Assembly (NCBI GenBank): GCA_003225175.1 | Contig: QIBA01000066.1 | Location: 62,001-126,000, forward strand | Reading direction: 5' to 3' | DNA length: 64,000 nt | DNA from: Acidobacteriota bacterium | Lineage (GTDB): Bacteria > Acidobacteriota > Terriglobia > Terriglobales > Acidobacteriaceae | Shown here: piece by piece, positions 17,882 to 26,971 of the stretch | Position numbering within the stretch: the stretch's first letter is position 1 | How the letters are laid out: each line of letters opens with the position of its first letter | The notes under the pieces: model-generated | The model's database searches: none | Seen by the model: only the letters and a program-made list of their open reading frames with translations | Told to the model about the DNA's origin: nothing | Made by a program: the position numbers and the translations under genes

Positions 17882-19273
17882 GTGGACCAGAAGTTAACAC
17901 TCATCACTCTGCTCATCAGGCTTGGCGTAGTCGCCGCCATTGCCAGCGCAGTAGTTCGTTCGCGTTACTTCAAGTCCATTCTGTTTCGCAATGAGATTCG
18001 GAGTACGCGGCAGCAGATTCAGATCGTTTTATTCGTGGGCGTTCCGGTCGCTCTTGGTGTGTGGGTACGAGCAACAGTGCCGAGCTTCTCTGCCGCGGAC
18101 GTCGCATTCGAGAGCGCAATCATCGTTGGCGTGATGGGTGGCCGCCTCGCGGGTGTCGCACTGGCTGCACTGTGCGCGATTCCGGAATTATGGCGGCATG
18201 AATTCCTCGGTTTCCCACTGGATGCGCTCGCCGGGTATGTTGCCGGCGCATTTCGTGAATACGCTGCCAATCGGGAAGACATCTGGTCGTTCTCTCCGAT
18301 GGTCGATCTCAGCGTCTACCGCTGGATTCGCCGCAATTTTCCGCGTCCGCGACACGACTGGCAGGTGGCTTTCTTCGTTGGAATTCTGCTCCTGCAGTTT
18401 CTTCGCGAGCAGATTGGGCGAGCATTTCCCGGTCGAGTGTTCTTCTTGCGCGGAGACACTTTTTGGGTGGAAGTCGCAGTCTACGCTGGCACGATCGCTG
18501 CCGTCGCGATTCCGATCAAAATCTGGAATGCGACGCGCATTGAACTCAAGCTGGAAGAACAGGAACGGCTACTGTTGCAGGCTCGCCTGGACGCGCTGCA
18601 AAGCCAGATCAACCCCCATTTTCTTTTCAATACCTTGAACTCAATCTCCTCTCTCGTGCGTGTTCGCCCAGAGCAGGCGCGAGACTTGATTGTGAAGCTC
18701 GCCAACATACTGCGTTCGCTGCTCAGGAAACATGACGCATTTGTCCTGCTGCGGGAGGAGATGGAGTTCATCGACAACTATCTCGACATCGAAGTCGCCC
18801 GTTTTGGTCCGGAAAAGCTGCAGGTCGTGAAGGACCTCGACTCTCAAACCCTTGATGTGATTGTTCCCAGCATGGTGCTGCAACCAATCGTCGAGAATGC
18901 CATCAAGCACGGTCTTGCGCCGAAGATCGAGGGCGGCAAGATCATCGTTCGGAGTCGATTGCAGTCTGAACATCACCTTCGTATCGATATCGAAGACGAT
19001 GGTGTGGGAATGGCCTCGGTCAACGGCCGTTTCGGTGAGCGTCGCCGGTATACGCGCGACGATAACGATGGAACTCAGCTGCACACCGAAGGAATCGGCA
19101 TGCACAACGTGGCCGAGCGCCTGCGAGTGCTCTATGGCGCTAACGCACACATGGCTGTTCAGAGCAGTCCCGGAAGAGGAACGCGGATTTCAATCGAACT
19201 GCCCCTATTACAGACGGATAAGGAGTCTTCGGCAGCATCGGCGATTTACGAGGCTCGCTCCAGTATGCGCTGA
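17882..19273 (+). CDS. LytS/YehU-type sensor histidine kinase
   Basis: 463 residues from a GTG start. The N-terminal ~210 residues form several membrane segments of the LytS sensor kind (VGVMGGRLAGVALAAL). A short coil (LEEQERLLLQARLDAL) leads into the His_kinase domain with QINPHFLFNTLNSI (phospho-acceptor His246), then a HATPase domain (ENAIKHGLAPK, DDGVGM, GIGMHNVAERL). This class usually pairs with a LytR/AlgR-type DNA-binding regulator. None is adjacent, so it is an orphan here. Its last 28 bases overlap the 3' end of the convergent bshA gene. Confidence 0.9.
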   Translation: MDQKLTLITLLIRLGVVAAIASAVVRSRYFKSILFRNEIRSTRQQIQIVLFVGVPVALGVWVRATVPSFSAADVAFESAIIVGVMGGRLAGVALAALCAIPELWRHEFLGFPLDALAGYVAGAFREYAANREDIWSFSPMVDLSVYRWIRRNFPRPRHDWQVAFFVGILLLQFLREQIGRAFPGRVFFLRGDTFWVEVAVYAGTIAAVAIPIKIWNATRIELKLEEQERLLLQARLDALQSQINPHFLFNTLNSISSLVRVRPEQARDLIVKLANILRSLLRKHDAFVLLREEMEFIDNYLDIEVARFGPEKLQVVKDLDSQTLDVIVPSMVLQPIVENAIKHGLAPKIEGGKIIVRSRLQSEHHLRIDIEDDGVGMASVNGRFGERRRYTRDDNDGTQLHTEGIGMHNVAERLRVLYGANAHMAVQSSPGRGTRISIELPLLQTDKESSAASAIYEARSSMR

Positions 19274-20388
19274 TAGAACTTCTCGTACTGGGGAATAATT
19301 TTCGACGCGCAGAAACGCGATTGCGCCTCAAAGCGTGCAAGTTTTCCGATCTCGCGCAGACGCTTTTCGTTGGACAAAACGTCAATCGCGAAAGCAGCCA
19401 TTTTCTCCACCTCGCCCACTTCTCCGAGGAACCCGTTCTTGCCGCTTTCGATTACTTCTGGTAATCCACCGACATTGGTCGCGATTGCCGGCACTTCGCA
19501 CGCCATCGCTTCCAGGGCGGCCAGCCCAAACGACTCGAGCTGACTCGGCAACAACATCAGGTCGGCGAGCGCCAGCTTCTCGTGCACGTTATCCTGCTTG
19601 CCAAGGAAATTTACGCGATTCAGGAGTCCGAGCCGCCGCACCTGCCATTCCGCCGCTGAACGTTCCGGACCATCTCCGATCATCATCAGCCGCGCAGGAA
19701 TTTCCTTCTGCACCCGATCGAAGATTTCAATCACGTCTCCAATGCGCTTTACCGGACGAAAATTTGAGAGGTGGACAAGCAGTCTTTCTTCCGGCTCCGC
19801 GAAGATCGAACGATCGGCGCTAATATCCTTCGGCCGTTTATATAAATCGCAGTTCACAAAATTGTGGATCACTTCGATCGGATTGCGAACTGCAAACTCC
19901 TGGATGGTGCGCTCGCGCAGGTAATCAGAAATCGAGGTCACGCCATCACTTTGTTCGATCGAGAACCTAGTCACAGGGAGGTAGGAAGGGTCTTGTCCTA
20001 CCAACGTGATATCTGTGCCGTGCAATGTGGTCACGTAGGGCAAATGCCGCGGGAACGTGGCATGGGATAGCATCTGGCGCGCTAGCATTGCACTTACTGC
20101 ATGGGGAATCGCGTAGTGTACGTGGAGAAGATCGAGATCATAAATCTCGGCAACTTCCGCCATGCGCGTGGCCAGCGCCAGATCGTACGGCGGGTACTCG
20201 AATAACGGATACTGCGAAACCGTAACTTCGTGGTAACGGATATTGTCGTGCAGCGTAGTAAGGCGAAAGGGTTGAGAGTAGGAGATGAAGTGAATCTCAT
20301 GCCCGCGATGGGCAAGTTCGATTCCCAGTTCGGTAGCAACAACTCCACTGCCGCCGTACGTGGGATAACACGTGATTCCGATTTTCAT
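19246..20388 (-). CDS. bshA: BshA: N-acetyl-alpha-D-glucosaminyl L-malate synthase
   Basis: About 380 residues from the ATG at 20388. The opening MKIGITCYPTYGGSGVVATE is the signature N-terminus of BshA, and family blocks follow: HEIHFISYSQPFRL, LLHVHYAIPHA, TLHGTDITLVG, LLPSQLESFGLAALEAMAC. It is a retaining GT4 glycosyltransferase joining UDP-GlcNAc and L-malate, the first step of bacillithiol synthesis. The frame stays open 64 codons further upstream, but that part has no homology features. BshB and BshC are not in the window. YjbQ lies 181 bp upstream on the same strand. Confidence 0.9.
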   Translation of the reverse strand: MKIGITCYPTYGGSGVVATELGIELAHRGHEIHFISYSQPFRLTTLHDNIRYHEVTVSQYPLFEYPPYDLALATRMAEVAEIYDLDLLHVHYAIPHAVSAMLARQMLSHATFPRHLPYVTTLHGTDITLVGQDPSYLPVTRFSIEQSDGVTSISDYLRERTIQEFAVRNPIEVIHNFVNCDLYKRPKDISADRSIFAEPEERLLVHLSNFRPVKRIGDVIEIFDRVQKEIPARLMMIGDGPERSAAEWQVRRLGLLNRVNFLGKQDNVHEKLALADLMLLPSQLESFGLAALEAMACEVPAIATNVGGLPEVIESGKNGFLGEVGEVEKMAAFAIDVLSNEKRLREIGKLARFEAQSRFCASKIIPQYEKFYQRILERAS

Positions 20389-20569
20389 GCAGTTCAGCAG
20401 GATACCCGGGATTGGATGTCTGCAGCGGAGGCGCGCTGCAAAAACTTTGGGCCGAAACGTGGCTCCGGCTGCCCTCGGCCAGGTTTTGACTTTGTTTATA
20501 CAGCGCACTTGGGGACGCGTGGTTGCTGCATGCAAACACCCGTGGCCGGGCCGGATTGATGTTTGGCGA

Positions 20570-20983
20570 TTACTTCCCAATGATTTTTATGATCGCCCGC
20601 TTTTCCCGCTGTCCATCGAACTCGGCATAGAAGACTCTTTGCCACGTTCCGAGATCGAGTTTGCCCTTGGTGATCGGCAAGGTTACCGACTGGTGCAGAA
20701 GCAGACTCTTGAGGTGCGAGTCCCCGTTATCCTCACCAGTTTGATGGTGGCGATAGTTTTCGCGAAAGGGCGCGAGCTTCTCCAGCCACTCGTCGATGTC
20801 CTGAATCAACCCCGATTCGTTGTCGTTCACGTAGACAGCGGCGGTGATGTGCATCGCCGAGACGAACGCCAGCCCCTCTTCCACTCCGCTCTTCCTCACG
20901 GCTGCTTCCACCTGCGGAGTGATGTGGATGTAGTCTCGATGCTTCTTCGTGTTGAATTTCAGGTACTCAGTATGACTCTTCAC
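20570..20983 (-). CDS. YjbQ/UPF0047 family protein (secondary thiamine-phosphate synthase type)
   Basis: 137 residues, matching the full family length. Typical blocks are [46 protein letters not shown] and [16 protein letters not shown]. The His and Glu/Asp residues of the GEDNGDSH segment form the family's metal site. YjbQ members show weak thiamine-phosphate synthase activity and can suppress thiE mutants; their native role is unclear. It is divergent from mazG (60 bp between starts). Confidence 0.9.
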   Translation of the reverse strand: MKSHTEYLKFNTKKHRDYIHITPQVEAAVRKSGVEEGLAFVSAMHITAAVYVNDNESGLIQDIDEWLEKLAPFRENYRHHQTGEDNGDSHLKSLLLHQSVTLPITKGKLDLGTWQRVFYAEFDGQREKRAIIKIIGK

Positions 20984-21043
20984 GAGACGAGCATAGCAGC
21001 GTTATCACTGACAATCACCGCATGCGTCATTTAGATTAGCTCT

Positions 21044-21919
21044 ATGCCTACAGGCGAGAAGTTTGAACGAGCGGTGAACATCATGGCGCGCCTCCGGGCG
21101 CCAGGCGGTTGTCCCTGGGACCGAGAGCAGACCTTTGATTCCATTAAGCCGTACACGCTGGAGGAAACTTACGAAGTATTCGAAGCAATAGAGAATCGTG
21201 ACTGGAAAGAACTGCCCGGCGAATTAGGTGACCTCCTCCTTCAAGTGCTCTTTTACGCGGAGATGGCAAAAGAGGCCGGCTACTTTTCTATTGATGATGT
21301 AATGGATCAGCTTTCTGACAAGCTGGTGAAACGTCATCCACACGTTTTTGGGGACAGGAAAGCTGATACTGCACATGAGGTAGTCCGGAATTGGGAAGCA
21401 CTTAAAAAAGCAGAAGCCTCACAGAAGAATCCTGTATCCACGGAACTGGGCAGGGAATCACTGCTGAGCGGAGTGTCCCGCGCTATGCCCGCGCTTCTTG
21501 AAGCCACGAAGCTCAGTCGAAAGGCTGCCTCCGTTGGATTTGATTGGGCAGAGATCTCCGGCATCTTTGAAAAACTCGACGAAGAAGTCGCCGAACTCAA
21601 GCACAACATTTCGGATCTCCCGCAGCCGATTAAGCCGGCAGGTGGGCATGCAGGTTCGAGAACTCATGAGGTCTCTCCGGAGCTTCAGGAACGCATCGAA
21701 GCTGAAGTGGGGGATCTGTTCTTCGTGTTAGTCAATCTTTCCCGCTTTCTCAACGTCGATCCCGAATCGGCACTGCGTCGTACCACGCAGAAGTTTCGCC
21801 GGCGCTTCGAGGCAATGGAGAACCAAGCGCGCGAACAGGAACGACGTCTTGAAGAGATGAACATCGAGCAAATGGAGGCGCTCTGGCAGAACTCAAAGGC
21901 CGAAGAGGTGAAGCATTGA
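21044..21919 (+). CDS. mazG: MazG nucleoside triphosphate pyrophosphohydrolase
   Basis: 291 residues. The first MazG domain holds CPWDREQTFDS, EETYEVFEAIE and ELGDLLLQVLFYAEMA (the metal-binding ExxE...ExxD pattern); a second domain carries EISGIFEKLDEEVAELK and EAEVGDLFFVLVNLSRFL. It hydrolyses (d)NTPs to NMPs and PPi, house-cleaning abnormal nucleotides. An unusual linker (about 190-215: PAGGHAGSRTHEVS) separates helices of the second domain. The GNAT gene starts within its stop codon (TTGA overlap), so mazG, the GNAT gene and menC form an operon. Confidence 0.92.
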   Translation: MPTGEKFERAVNIMARLRAPGGCPWDREQTFDSIKPYTLEETYEVFEAIENRDWKELPGELGDLLLQVLFYAEMAKEAGYFSIDDVMDQLSDKLVKRHPHVFGDRKADTAHEVVRNWEALKKAEASQKNPVSTELGRESLLSGVSRAMPALLEATKLSRKAASVGFDWAEISGIFEKLDEEVAELKHNISDLPQPIKPAGGHAGSRTHEVSPELQERIEAEVGDLFFVLVNLSRFLNVDPESALRRTTQKFRRRFEAMENQAREQERRLEEMNIEQMEALWQNSKAEEVKH

Positions 21920-22743
21920 ATACCCGGGCTGCATCCGCCGACAATCTGAAGGATTCCATTGAACTGCGTCACTGTCGCGAGGTGACCGAATTTCAAGCCT
22001 GCGTAGATTTGCAGCGCGAAGTTTGGGGGTTCTCTGACGCGGATTTGATCCCCGTTCGGATGTTTGTGGTCGCGAGCAAGATCGGCGGACAAGTCATTGG
22101 AGCTTTTGCTCGCCAAATGCTCATCGGTTTTGCTCTCTCTATCCCGGGTTCACGCGACGGACGCACTTATCTTCATTCGCACATGCTCGCAGTCCGCGAA
22201 GAACATCGAAATGCAGGACTCGGTCGTCGACTAAAGCTGGCGCAGCGTGACGATGCGATTGCGCGAAAGTTCGAACTGATGGAGTGGACCTTCGATCCCC
22301 TCGAGATTAAAAACGCTTATCTCAATATCGAGAGGCTGGGAGTCATCGCCAGGCGCTATACCATCAACCAATACGGCATCTCGTCCTCACCACTGCAGGG
22401 CGGACTGCCGACCGATCGCTGCATTGCGGAGTGGTGGCTCAATTCGGCTAGAGTGCGGCGACTTCTCGAAGCTGGACAGCCGATTCACGTTAAGCCAGAG
22501 GTGGTCATTAAAGTGCCCGCCCATGTTTACGACTGGAAGAATGATCCAGCGACTCGCGATCGCGCCCGCGAATTACAGCTTGCGAATCGGGAACAATTTT
22601 TAAAGGCGTTCTCCGAAGGCCTGGTGGTATTGGGTTACAAACGCGACCAGCTGGGCAATGGGAGTTTTCTGCTCGCGCATCCGGAAGAGCGATTTGAGTT
22701 TGGCTCCGAGATGGAGCGGGAAACGGCGTCGTCATGTACATAG
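21916..22743 (+). CDS. GNAT-superfamily acyltransferase (COG3375 type), paired with MenC-like enolase
   Basis: 275 residues from a TTG start inside the mazG stop (4-bp overlap). A GNAT acyl-CoA pocket is visible (SHMLAVREEHRNAGLGRRLKLAQRD, the R/Q-x-x-G-x-G/A motif), followed by a long C-terminal part with WTFDPLEIKNAYLNIERLG and NQYGISSSPLQGG. This form is commonly encoded beside OSBS/NSAR enolases. In Geobacillus a GNAT succinyltransferase works with an N-succinylamino-acid racemase in converting D- to L-amino acids. Here it overlaps the enolase gene by 10 bp, so a joint pathway is likely (inference). Confidence 0.82.
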   Translation: MNTRAASADNLKDSIELRHCREVTEFQACVDLQREVWGFSDADLIPVRMFVVASKIGGQVIGAFARQMLIGFALSIPGSRDGRTYLHSHMLAVREEHRNAGLGRRLKLAQRDDAIARKFELMEWTFDPLEIKNAYLNIERLGVIARRYTINQYGISSSPLQGGLPTDRCIAEWWLNSARVRRLLEAGQPIHVKPEVVIKVPAHVYDWKNDPATRDRARELQLANREQFLKAFSEGLVVLGYKRDQLGNGSFLLAHPEERFEFGSEMERETASSCT

Positions 22744-23891
22744 AATCGATTACGATGCACGAGCTGCACATGCCGCTCGTGCACTTCTTTGAAACCAGCT
22801 TCGGCAGGACTACCGAGCGTCGTGTGTTGCTGGTTGAACTTAAACTTGACGGGATCTCCGCCTGGGGTGAGTGCGTGGCCGGAGAGCACCCTTATTACAG
22901 CGAAGAATCGCTTGAAACCGCCTGGTACGTGATCCAAGACGAGCTTGCTCCTGCTTTGCTCGGACGCGATATTCGCTCGGGTCGCGACGTACCTGATCTG
23001 TTGAAGCGAGTTCGCGGTCATCGCATGGCTAAGGCTTCGCTTGAGAATGCCGTCTGGGAAGCCGAGGCCGAAGCGAAAGGTGTTCCATTATGGAACCTCC
23101 TGGGCGGAGTACGCCGGGAGATTGCCTGCGGAGTTTCACTGGGCATTCAGAACTCAATTGAACAACTTCTGAGCAAGACTGAAGAAGAACTAGCTGCCGG
23201 CTATCAGCGCATCAAGCTAAAGTGCAAGCCTGGATGGGATCTCAAGATCTTTGAACGCGTTCGAGCTCGCTGGCCAGAAATCCTGCTGAGCTGCGATGCG
23301 AACTCCGTGTACACACTCGACGACGTGGAGCATCTGAAGCAGTTCGACAAGTTCAATTTGCTCATGATTGAGCAGCCTCTTTGGAACGACGACTTTTACT
23401 TCCATGCCACTCTGCAAAAGCAGCTCAAAACCCGGATCTGTCTCGACGAAGCGATTCACCACGCTCGCAGTGCGCGAGCGGCGATTGAACTGGGATCGTG
23501 TGGCATTATCAACATCAAAGTTGGCCGCGTAGGCGGATTCGCCGAGGCAATCGCGATTCACGATGTGGCCGCGGCGAACAACATTCCAGTATGGTGCGGC
23601 GGGATGCTCGAGAGCGGCATCGGACGTGCCCACAATATCGCGCTCTCGACTTTGCCAAACTTCTCGCTTCCGGGCGACGTCTCTGGATCTAATCGATCGT
23701 CTCACCGTACGAAAGAAGACCCTGAAGCAAGCGGCAACTGTGAGAGTCTGATATTCCTCTGGCAGAGGAGTGACTTAGCGGGCGTCGGCTCCAGCCGTGC
23801 CGTCGAGAAACAAAAAACCCTTTCTGCCTTGGCCACTGCGGTCTCTCTTCGGCTGCGGAGCAGAAGCGGACTGGTCCATTTCTGGAAGTAA
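22734..23891 (+). CDS. menC: o-Succinylbenzoate synthase / N-succinylamino acid racemase (MenC-like), altered C-terminus
   Basis: 385 residues as read. Enolase-superfamily catalytic residues are all present: the KxK in RIKLKCKPGWD, metal ligands in LLSCDAN, MIEQPLW and ICLDEAI, and the second Lys in IINIKVGR. This fits OSBS (menaquinone synthesis) or NSAR; the adjacent GNAT favours a role for NSAR. The family's final strand region after LPGDVSGSNR is not recognisable. Instead, the last 40 or so codons (from 23772) lie in an inverted-repeat element, and the stop is inside it. The barrel is complete enough that activity may survive. The sequence between about 23690 and 23771 may already be frame-damaged. 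Confidence 0.85.
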   Translation: MYIESITMHELHMPLVHFFETSFGRTTERRVLLVELKLDGISAWGECVAGEHPYYSEESLETAWYVIQDELAPALLGRDIRSGRDVPDLLKRVRGHRMAKASLENAVWEAEAEAKGVPLWNLLGGVRREIACGVSLGIQNSIEQLLSKTEEELAAGYQRIKLKCKPGWDLKIFERVRARWPEILLSCDANSVYTLDDVEHLKQFDKFNLLMIEQPLWNDDFYFHATLQKQLKTRICLDEAIHHARSARAAIELGSCGIINIKVGRVGGFAEAIAIHDVAAANNIPVWCGGMLESGIGRAHNIALSTLPNFSLPGDVSGSNRSSHRTKEDPEASGNCESLIFLWQRSDLAGVGSSRAVEKQKTLSALATAVSLRLRSRSGLVHFWK

Positions 23892-23965
23892 AATACCCAA
23901 GCGGCTAAGCCGCCACGCTAGCCATCCAACACGGCACGGCTGAAGCCGACGCCCCTCCCTAAGTC
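23772..23965. mobile_element. Inverted-repeat element A (MITE-like, about 194 bp)
   Basis: The two ends are inverted copies. The left end (23772-23803) begins GACTTAGC then GGGCGTCGGCTCCAGCCGTG; the reverse complement of the right end (23931-23965) begins GACTTAGGGAGG then GGCGTCGGCTTCAGCCGTG. They differ by a 3-base gap and few mismatches. The same core ends occur at 51820-51984. There is no coding capacity for a transposase. It overlaps the 3' end of the MenC-like gene and supplies its stop codon. No clear target-site duplication was identified. Confidence 0.65.
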
Positions 23966-24007
23966 GCAGCCGGTGTTACGAGAATTCGCCTGAGAACTTG
24001 TCTGAAG

Positions 24008-24907
24008 TTATTGACCGTTTTTCTGCGCGAGCTCGGGCACGCCCTTTTTCAGAATATCCGCACCTTCAGCAAGGCTAATGTGGTCGGGCAGGCGATGAAA
24101 ATCGTTTTCGAATTCCTGCTCGTCATAAACGAGTGATTTCACCAGCAGTGCTTTTCCTCTCAAGTCAAGTTTCAGAACCGTAGTGTCCCAGTGGCTCGCG
24201 TCCACCTGTTCTTGCTCGACCATGAAGCTGCCGCCTTTGTAGAGTCGTCCCAGAATGCCCCAACCAAAATCAACATCGTGGAAAAGATGAGCGTCGATCT
24301 TGCGTAGTCGCTCTTGTGGAATATTCAACCAAAGCTCACCGGCCATTCCCGTATAGATCGACTCTTCACGAGACTGTGGTTCGTAGCTTGGGTCGGGACG
24401 AAAGCGCAGCTTCAGAGTATCGCCGTCTCGTCTGATTTCCTGGTAGAAGAAGGCGTTCGGTAACGCCCTTACCATGATCTGGGCTCGGTTTTCGTCCTCT
24501 TTCTCGCGCTTCTGCCGCCGTTTTTGTTCATCAAGGTCGCCAATGAGCTTCTGGATCTTCTCCTCTTCCGCCTTGCGAAGATCGTCAGCTGGTGGCTTTC
24601 CGTCTATCAGCAGCGTTCTGGCAATGCTGCCCTGGTTCGTTTGTACGATTTGCTGAACTCTGGTGACCTTTGGCGTCACCTTTTTCAGCTTGAACATGTA
24701 GCGCGATTTGTCGAGTTCTTCCTGCTTGAGTTCATTGGCCACGACTTTGCGTACCAGATCGCGAGCCTGAGCGTTCGGCTGAAATTCGGTTGCTTGATCA
24801 CTGCTTGCAGCAGCGGAAGCGAACGTTGCAGAGCAGCAGGATAAAGCGCATGCGAAGAACAACATGAAAGCCCTGCGCATAAGAGATCGGCGAGTACTAA
24901 TCACCAT
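24008..24907 (-). CDS. Secreted protein of unknown function
   Basis: 299 residues. An N-terminal signal peptide (Arg-rich start, hydrophobic FMLFFACALSCCSATFA, cut near ASA-AAS) precedes a mature part with a Lys/Glu/Arg coiled stretch (about residues 110-140) and a beta-rich region (LKLRFRPDPSYEPQSRE, MAGELWLNIP, DVDFGWGILGRL). The pattern resembles outer-membrane-lipid-linked or LolA-like secreted proteins of acidobacteria, but I do not recognise a named family. An internal ATG at residue 10 is an alternative start. It is monocistronic, convergent with the enolase operon. Confidence 0.7.
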   Translation of the reverse strand: MVISTRRSLMRRAFMLFFACALSCCSATFASAAASSDQATEFQPNAQARDLVRKVVANELKQEELDKSRYMFKLKKVTPKVTRVQQIVQTNQGSIARTLLIDGKPPADDLRKAEEEKIQKLIGDLDEQKRRQKREKEDENRAQIMVRALPNAFFYQEIRRDGDTLKLRFRPDPSYEPQSREESIYTGMAGELWLNIPQERLRKIDAHLFHDVDFGWGILGRLYKGGSFMVEQEQVDASHWDTTVLKLDLRGKALLVKSLVYDEQEFENDFHRLPDHISLAEGADILKKGVPELAQKNGQ

Positions 24908-25721
24908 ACGGGACCCGTGGAAAGTACTAAGTAAGACTATATAGCCATTAGACGTGATTTCGATGCTGCTTTGTTGCAGTCACGCGGTCCGCAACGCCGA
25001 AAGAGACACTCATTGCGCCCAATTCCCGGTCAAAAATGGAGTTCATTTGATGAAGTCCCGTCTTCGCGAAGGTAGCTCGTGTTTTCAGCAGGTTACGTAG
25101 TGTGAAGACAGGAATTTTAGCCAGAAAGTTGAAAATAGGGGGCCGAAAATGATTCGTCGGCTCAATCGGAAGAAGGCAGTCCCATTGGCTGTTTTGACCG
25201 CTGACGATGGCAGAACCGCTGTTCCCCTGGTTCTTCGGTTCTGTTGCTGACAGCGACGTTCCGAATGAGCCGACTGCGTGTCGTGATGCAAGAAGATGAC
25301 CAAACGTTGAAGCCACAAATCGCAGCAAACACAGGCATTTGCTACCGATGTACTCTGAAGCTATAAAGCGTGAGTACGTCGCAGACGGGCAATGTTGGGC
25401 AGCAATATGCCGCAAGTGAGCAGCGGGATTCCACATTCGCCTATCCGTCCACGACCATCACAGCGTGAGCTAAGCCTATAATGCTTCTCAGGGCGAGCGA
25501 TCGCTGTTTTGCTTCCGACGAGAACGATCATTGCTTTTCAGGGTGTGTGCTCTGTATAGTTTGCGCCAAACTGTGCTGCTCCTGTAGCTTGTAAGCTCCG
25601 CGATCGCAGGGCCGGATCGCAATGTTTTGCGCAATGGGACGTGGAATCTTCGTCCTGAAATCAAGTGCCTGTACTTTGACCGCCGGCATGTGCCGGTAAG
25701 AGGAATCAGGAGGTCGATTTC
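24908..25721. other. Long gene-free stretch (about 800 bp) upstream of bactofilin
   Basis: No frame here shows family features, a signal peptide or a ribosome site. Two overlapping minus-strand frames (24948-25436 and 25085-25318) are Ser/His/Arg-rich and look non-coding. A short hairpin, CCGGCA-TG-TGCCGG (25683-25696), stands just before the bactofilin ribosome site AGGAGG (25708-25713). The rest may hold promoters for both flanking genes or an unrecognised RNA. Confidence 0.5.
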
Positions 25722-26189
25722 GTGGACACGTATCGAACCAGCGAACAGAATCGTACCGACGTAGCGCACATCGGCAAATCCGTCGTGGTAAAGGGCGAAC
25801 TTTCCGGCAGTGAAGATTTGTATGTCGACGGAGAAGTAGAGGGCAGCATCGAGCTGCGCGATCACAATCTCACCGTCGGCCCCAATGGGCGCATTCGCGC
25901 AAACATCACTGCGAAGGAAATTGTGATTCACGGTCGCGTCGACGGCAACATCACCGGCAAAGATCGTGTGGAGCTGAGAAAATCCGCTGTACTCGCGGGC
26001 GACATCGTCACGCAGCGTATCCTCATCGAGGATGGCGCATATTTCAAAGGTGGAATCGACATCAGCAAAGACCAGACTGCGAAGCGCGAACAACAGGCCG
26101 GACAGGCAACTTCCACTCCCGTGACTCCTGTAACTACGCCGTCTTCCTCACCACTTCCCGCAGCGCCGGCCTCCACAACGAGAGGATAG
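25722..26189 (+). CDS. Bactofilin (polymer-forming cytoskeletal protein)
   Basis: 155 residues from GTG 25722, with AGGAGG eight bases upstream fixing the start. The central bactofilin domain (about 15-105) is a right-handed beta-helix: IGKSVVVKGELSGSEDLYVD, GEVEGSIEL, GRIRANITAKEIVIHGRVDG. The C-terminal tail is Pro/Thr/Ser-rich. Bactofilins form nucleotide-free filaments that position cell-wall or polarity factors. It is followed by a methyltransferase-like gene 18 bp downstream. Confidence 0.92.
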   Translation: MDTYRTSEQNRTDVAHIGKSVVVKGELSGSEDLYVDGEVEGSIELRDHNLTVGPNGRIRANITAKEIVIHGRVDGNITGKDRVELRKSAVLAGDIVTQRILIEDGAYFKGGIDISKDQTAKREQQAGQATSTPVTPVTTPSSSPLPAAPASTTRG

Positions 26190-26207
26190 AGGTAATAACG
26201 ACGACAG

Positions 26208-26861
26208 GTGGCAAATCCTTTCTCGCGCTTCTTCGGAGGCAAGTCATCCGCCGACAGCCAACAACCGGTGCAGGGAACTGACGCCGGGTTCCGGCGTTCC
26301 AGCGGACTTGGCGAATTAACACGATTGCTCCAGGGCTCGGAAGGCCTGGCTATTCTCGATTTGGGACCAACCTCTCCGGCCAACATTACGCACTTCACGG
26401 AACTCGGACATCGCGTTTACAACGAGGATGTGTTACTCGCGGCGCAAAACGCCGAGTACAAAGCCAAAGACGCGAACGGCAATCCGACGATCGACGCGGA
26501 CCATTTCTTTCGCGAGAACCTTCTCTTCAGGAACGTGAAGTTTGACGCTGTGCTTTGCTGGGACATTCCTGATTACCTCGCAGAACCGCTCGTGAAGCCA
26601 ATGGTCGAACGCATCGCGTCAGTCTTAAATCCGAAAGGCTATCTGCTGGCGTTTTTTCACACCAAGGACGCAGGCCCGGACGCTTCTTACTACCGCTATC
26701 ACATTAATGGGCTGGACAACTTGCGACTCCAACGTGGCCCTCAATTCCGGCTGCAGCGCGTGTTCAACAATCGCCACATTGAAAACCTCTTTCACGACTA
26801 CGCTTCCCTCAAGTTCTTTCTGGCGCGCGACAACGTGCGCGAGGTCCTCGTGGTCCGCTGA
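26208..26861 (+). CDS. SAM-dependent methyltransferase-like protein
   Basis: 217 residues from a GTG start. A degenerate class I Rossmann pattern is visible: ILDLGPTSPANITHF (motif I with LGPTS instead of GxGxG), VYNEDVLL, FDAVLCWDIPDYL (motif IV) and LNPKGYLLAFFH. The late part (QLRLQRVFNNRHIENLFHDY-like) fits the substrate-side strands. The weakened glycine motif leaves true methyl transfer uncertain. It sits just after bactofilin and is probably co-transcribed with it. Substrate unknown. Confidence 0.7.
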   Translation: MANPFSRFFGGKSSADSQQPVQGTDAGFRRSSGLGELTRLLQGSEGLAILDLGPTSPANITHFTELGHRVYNEDVLLAAQNAEYKAKDANGNPTIDADHFFRENLLFRNVKFDAVLCWDIPDYLAEPLVKPMVERIASVLNPKGYLLAFFHTKDAGPDASYYRYHINGLDNLRLQRGPQFRLQRVFNNRHIENLFHDYASLKFFLARDNVREVLVVR

Positions 26862-26971
26862 TTTCCGGAGAGTTTTTAAGGGTCGGACTGGTTGACGCGG
26901 GCGCTTGCCTAAAATCGAAGCTCTGATAGAATCCCGCTTCCGTTCTCAATTTTCCCAATCTGGATATTTAT

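Noticed and set aside
24948-25436. 162-codon minus-strand frame
   Set aside because: Ser/His/Arg-rich text without any family pattern, signal peptide or ribosome site; probably chance.
25488-26093. 201-codon frame opposite bactofilin
   Set aside because: Antisense shadow of a confident bactofilin gene.
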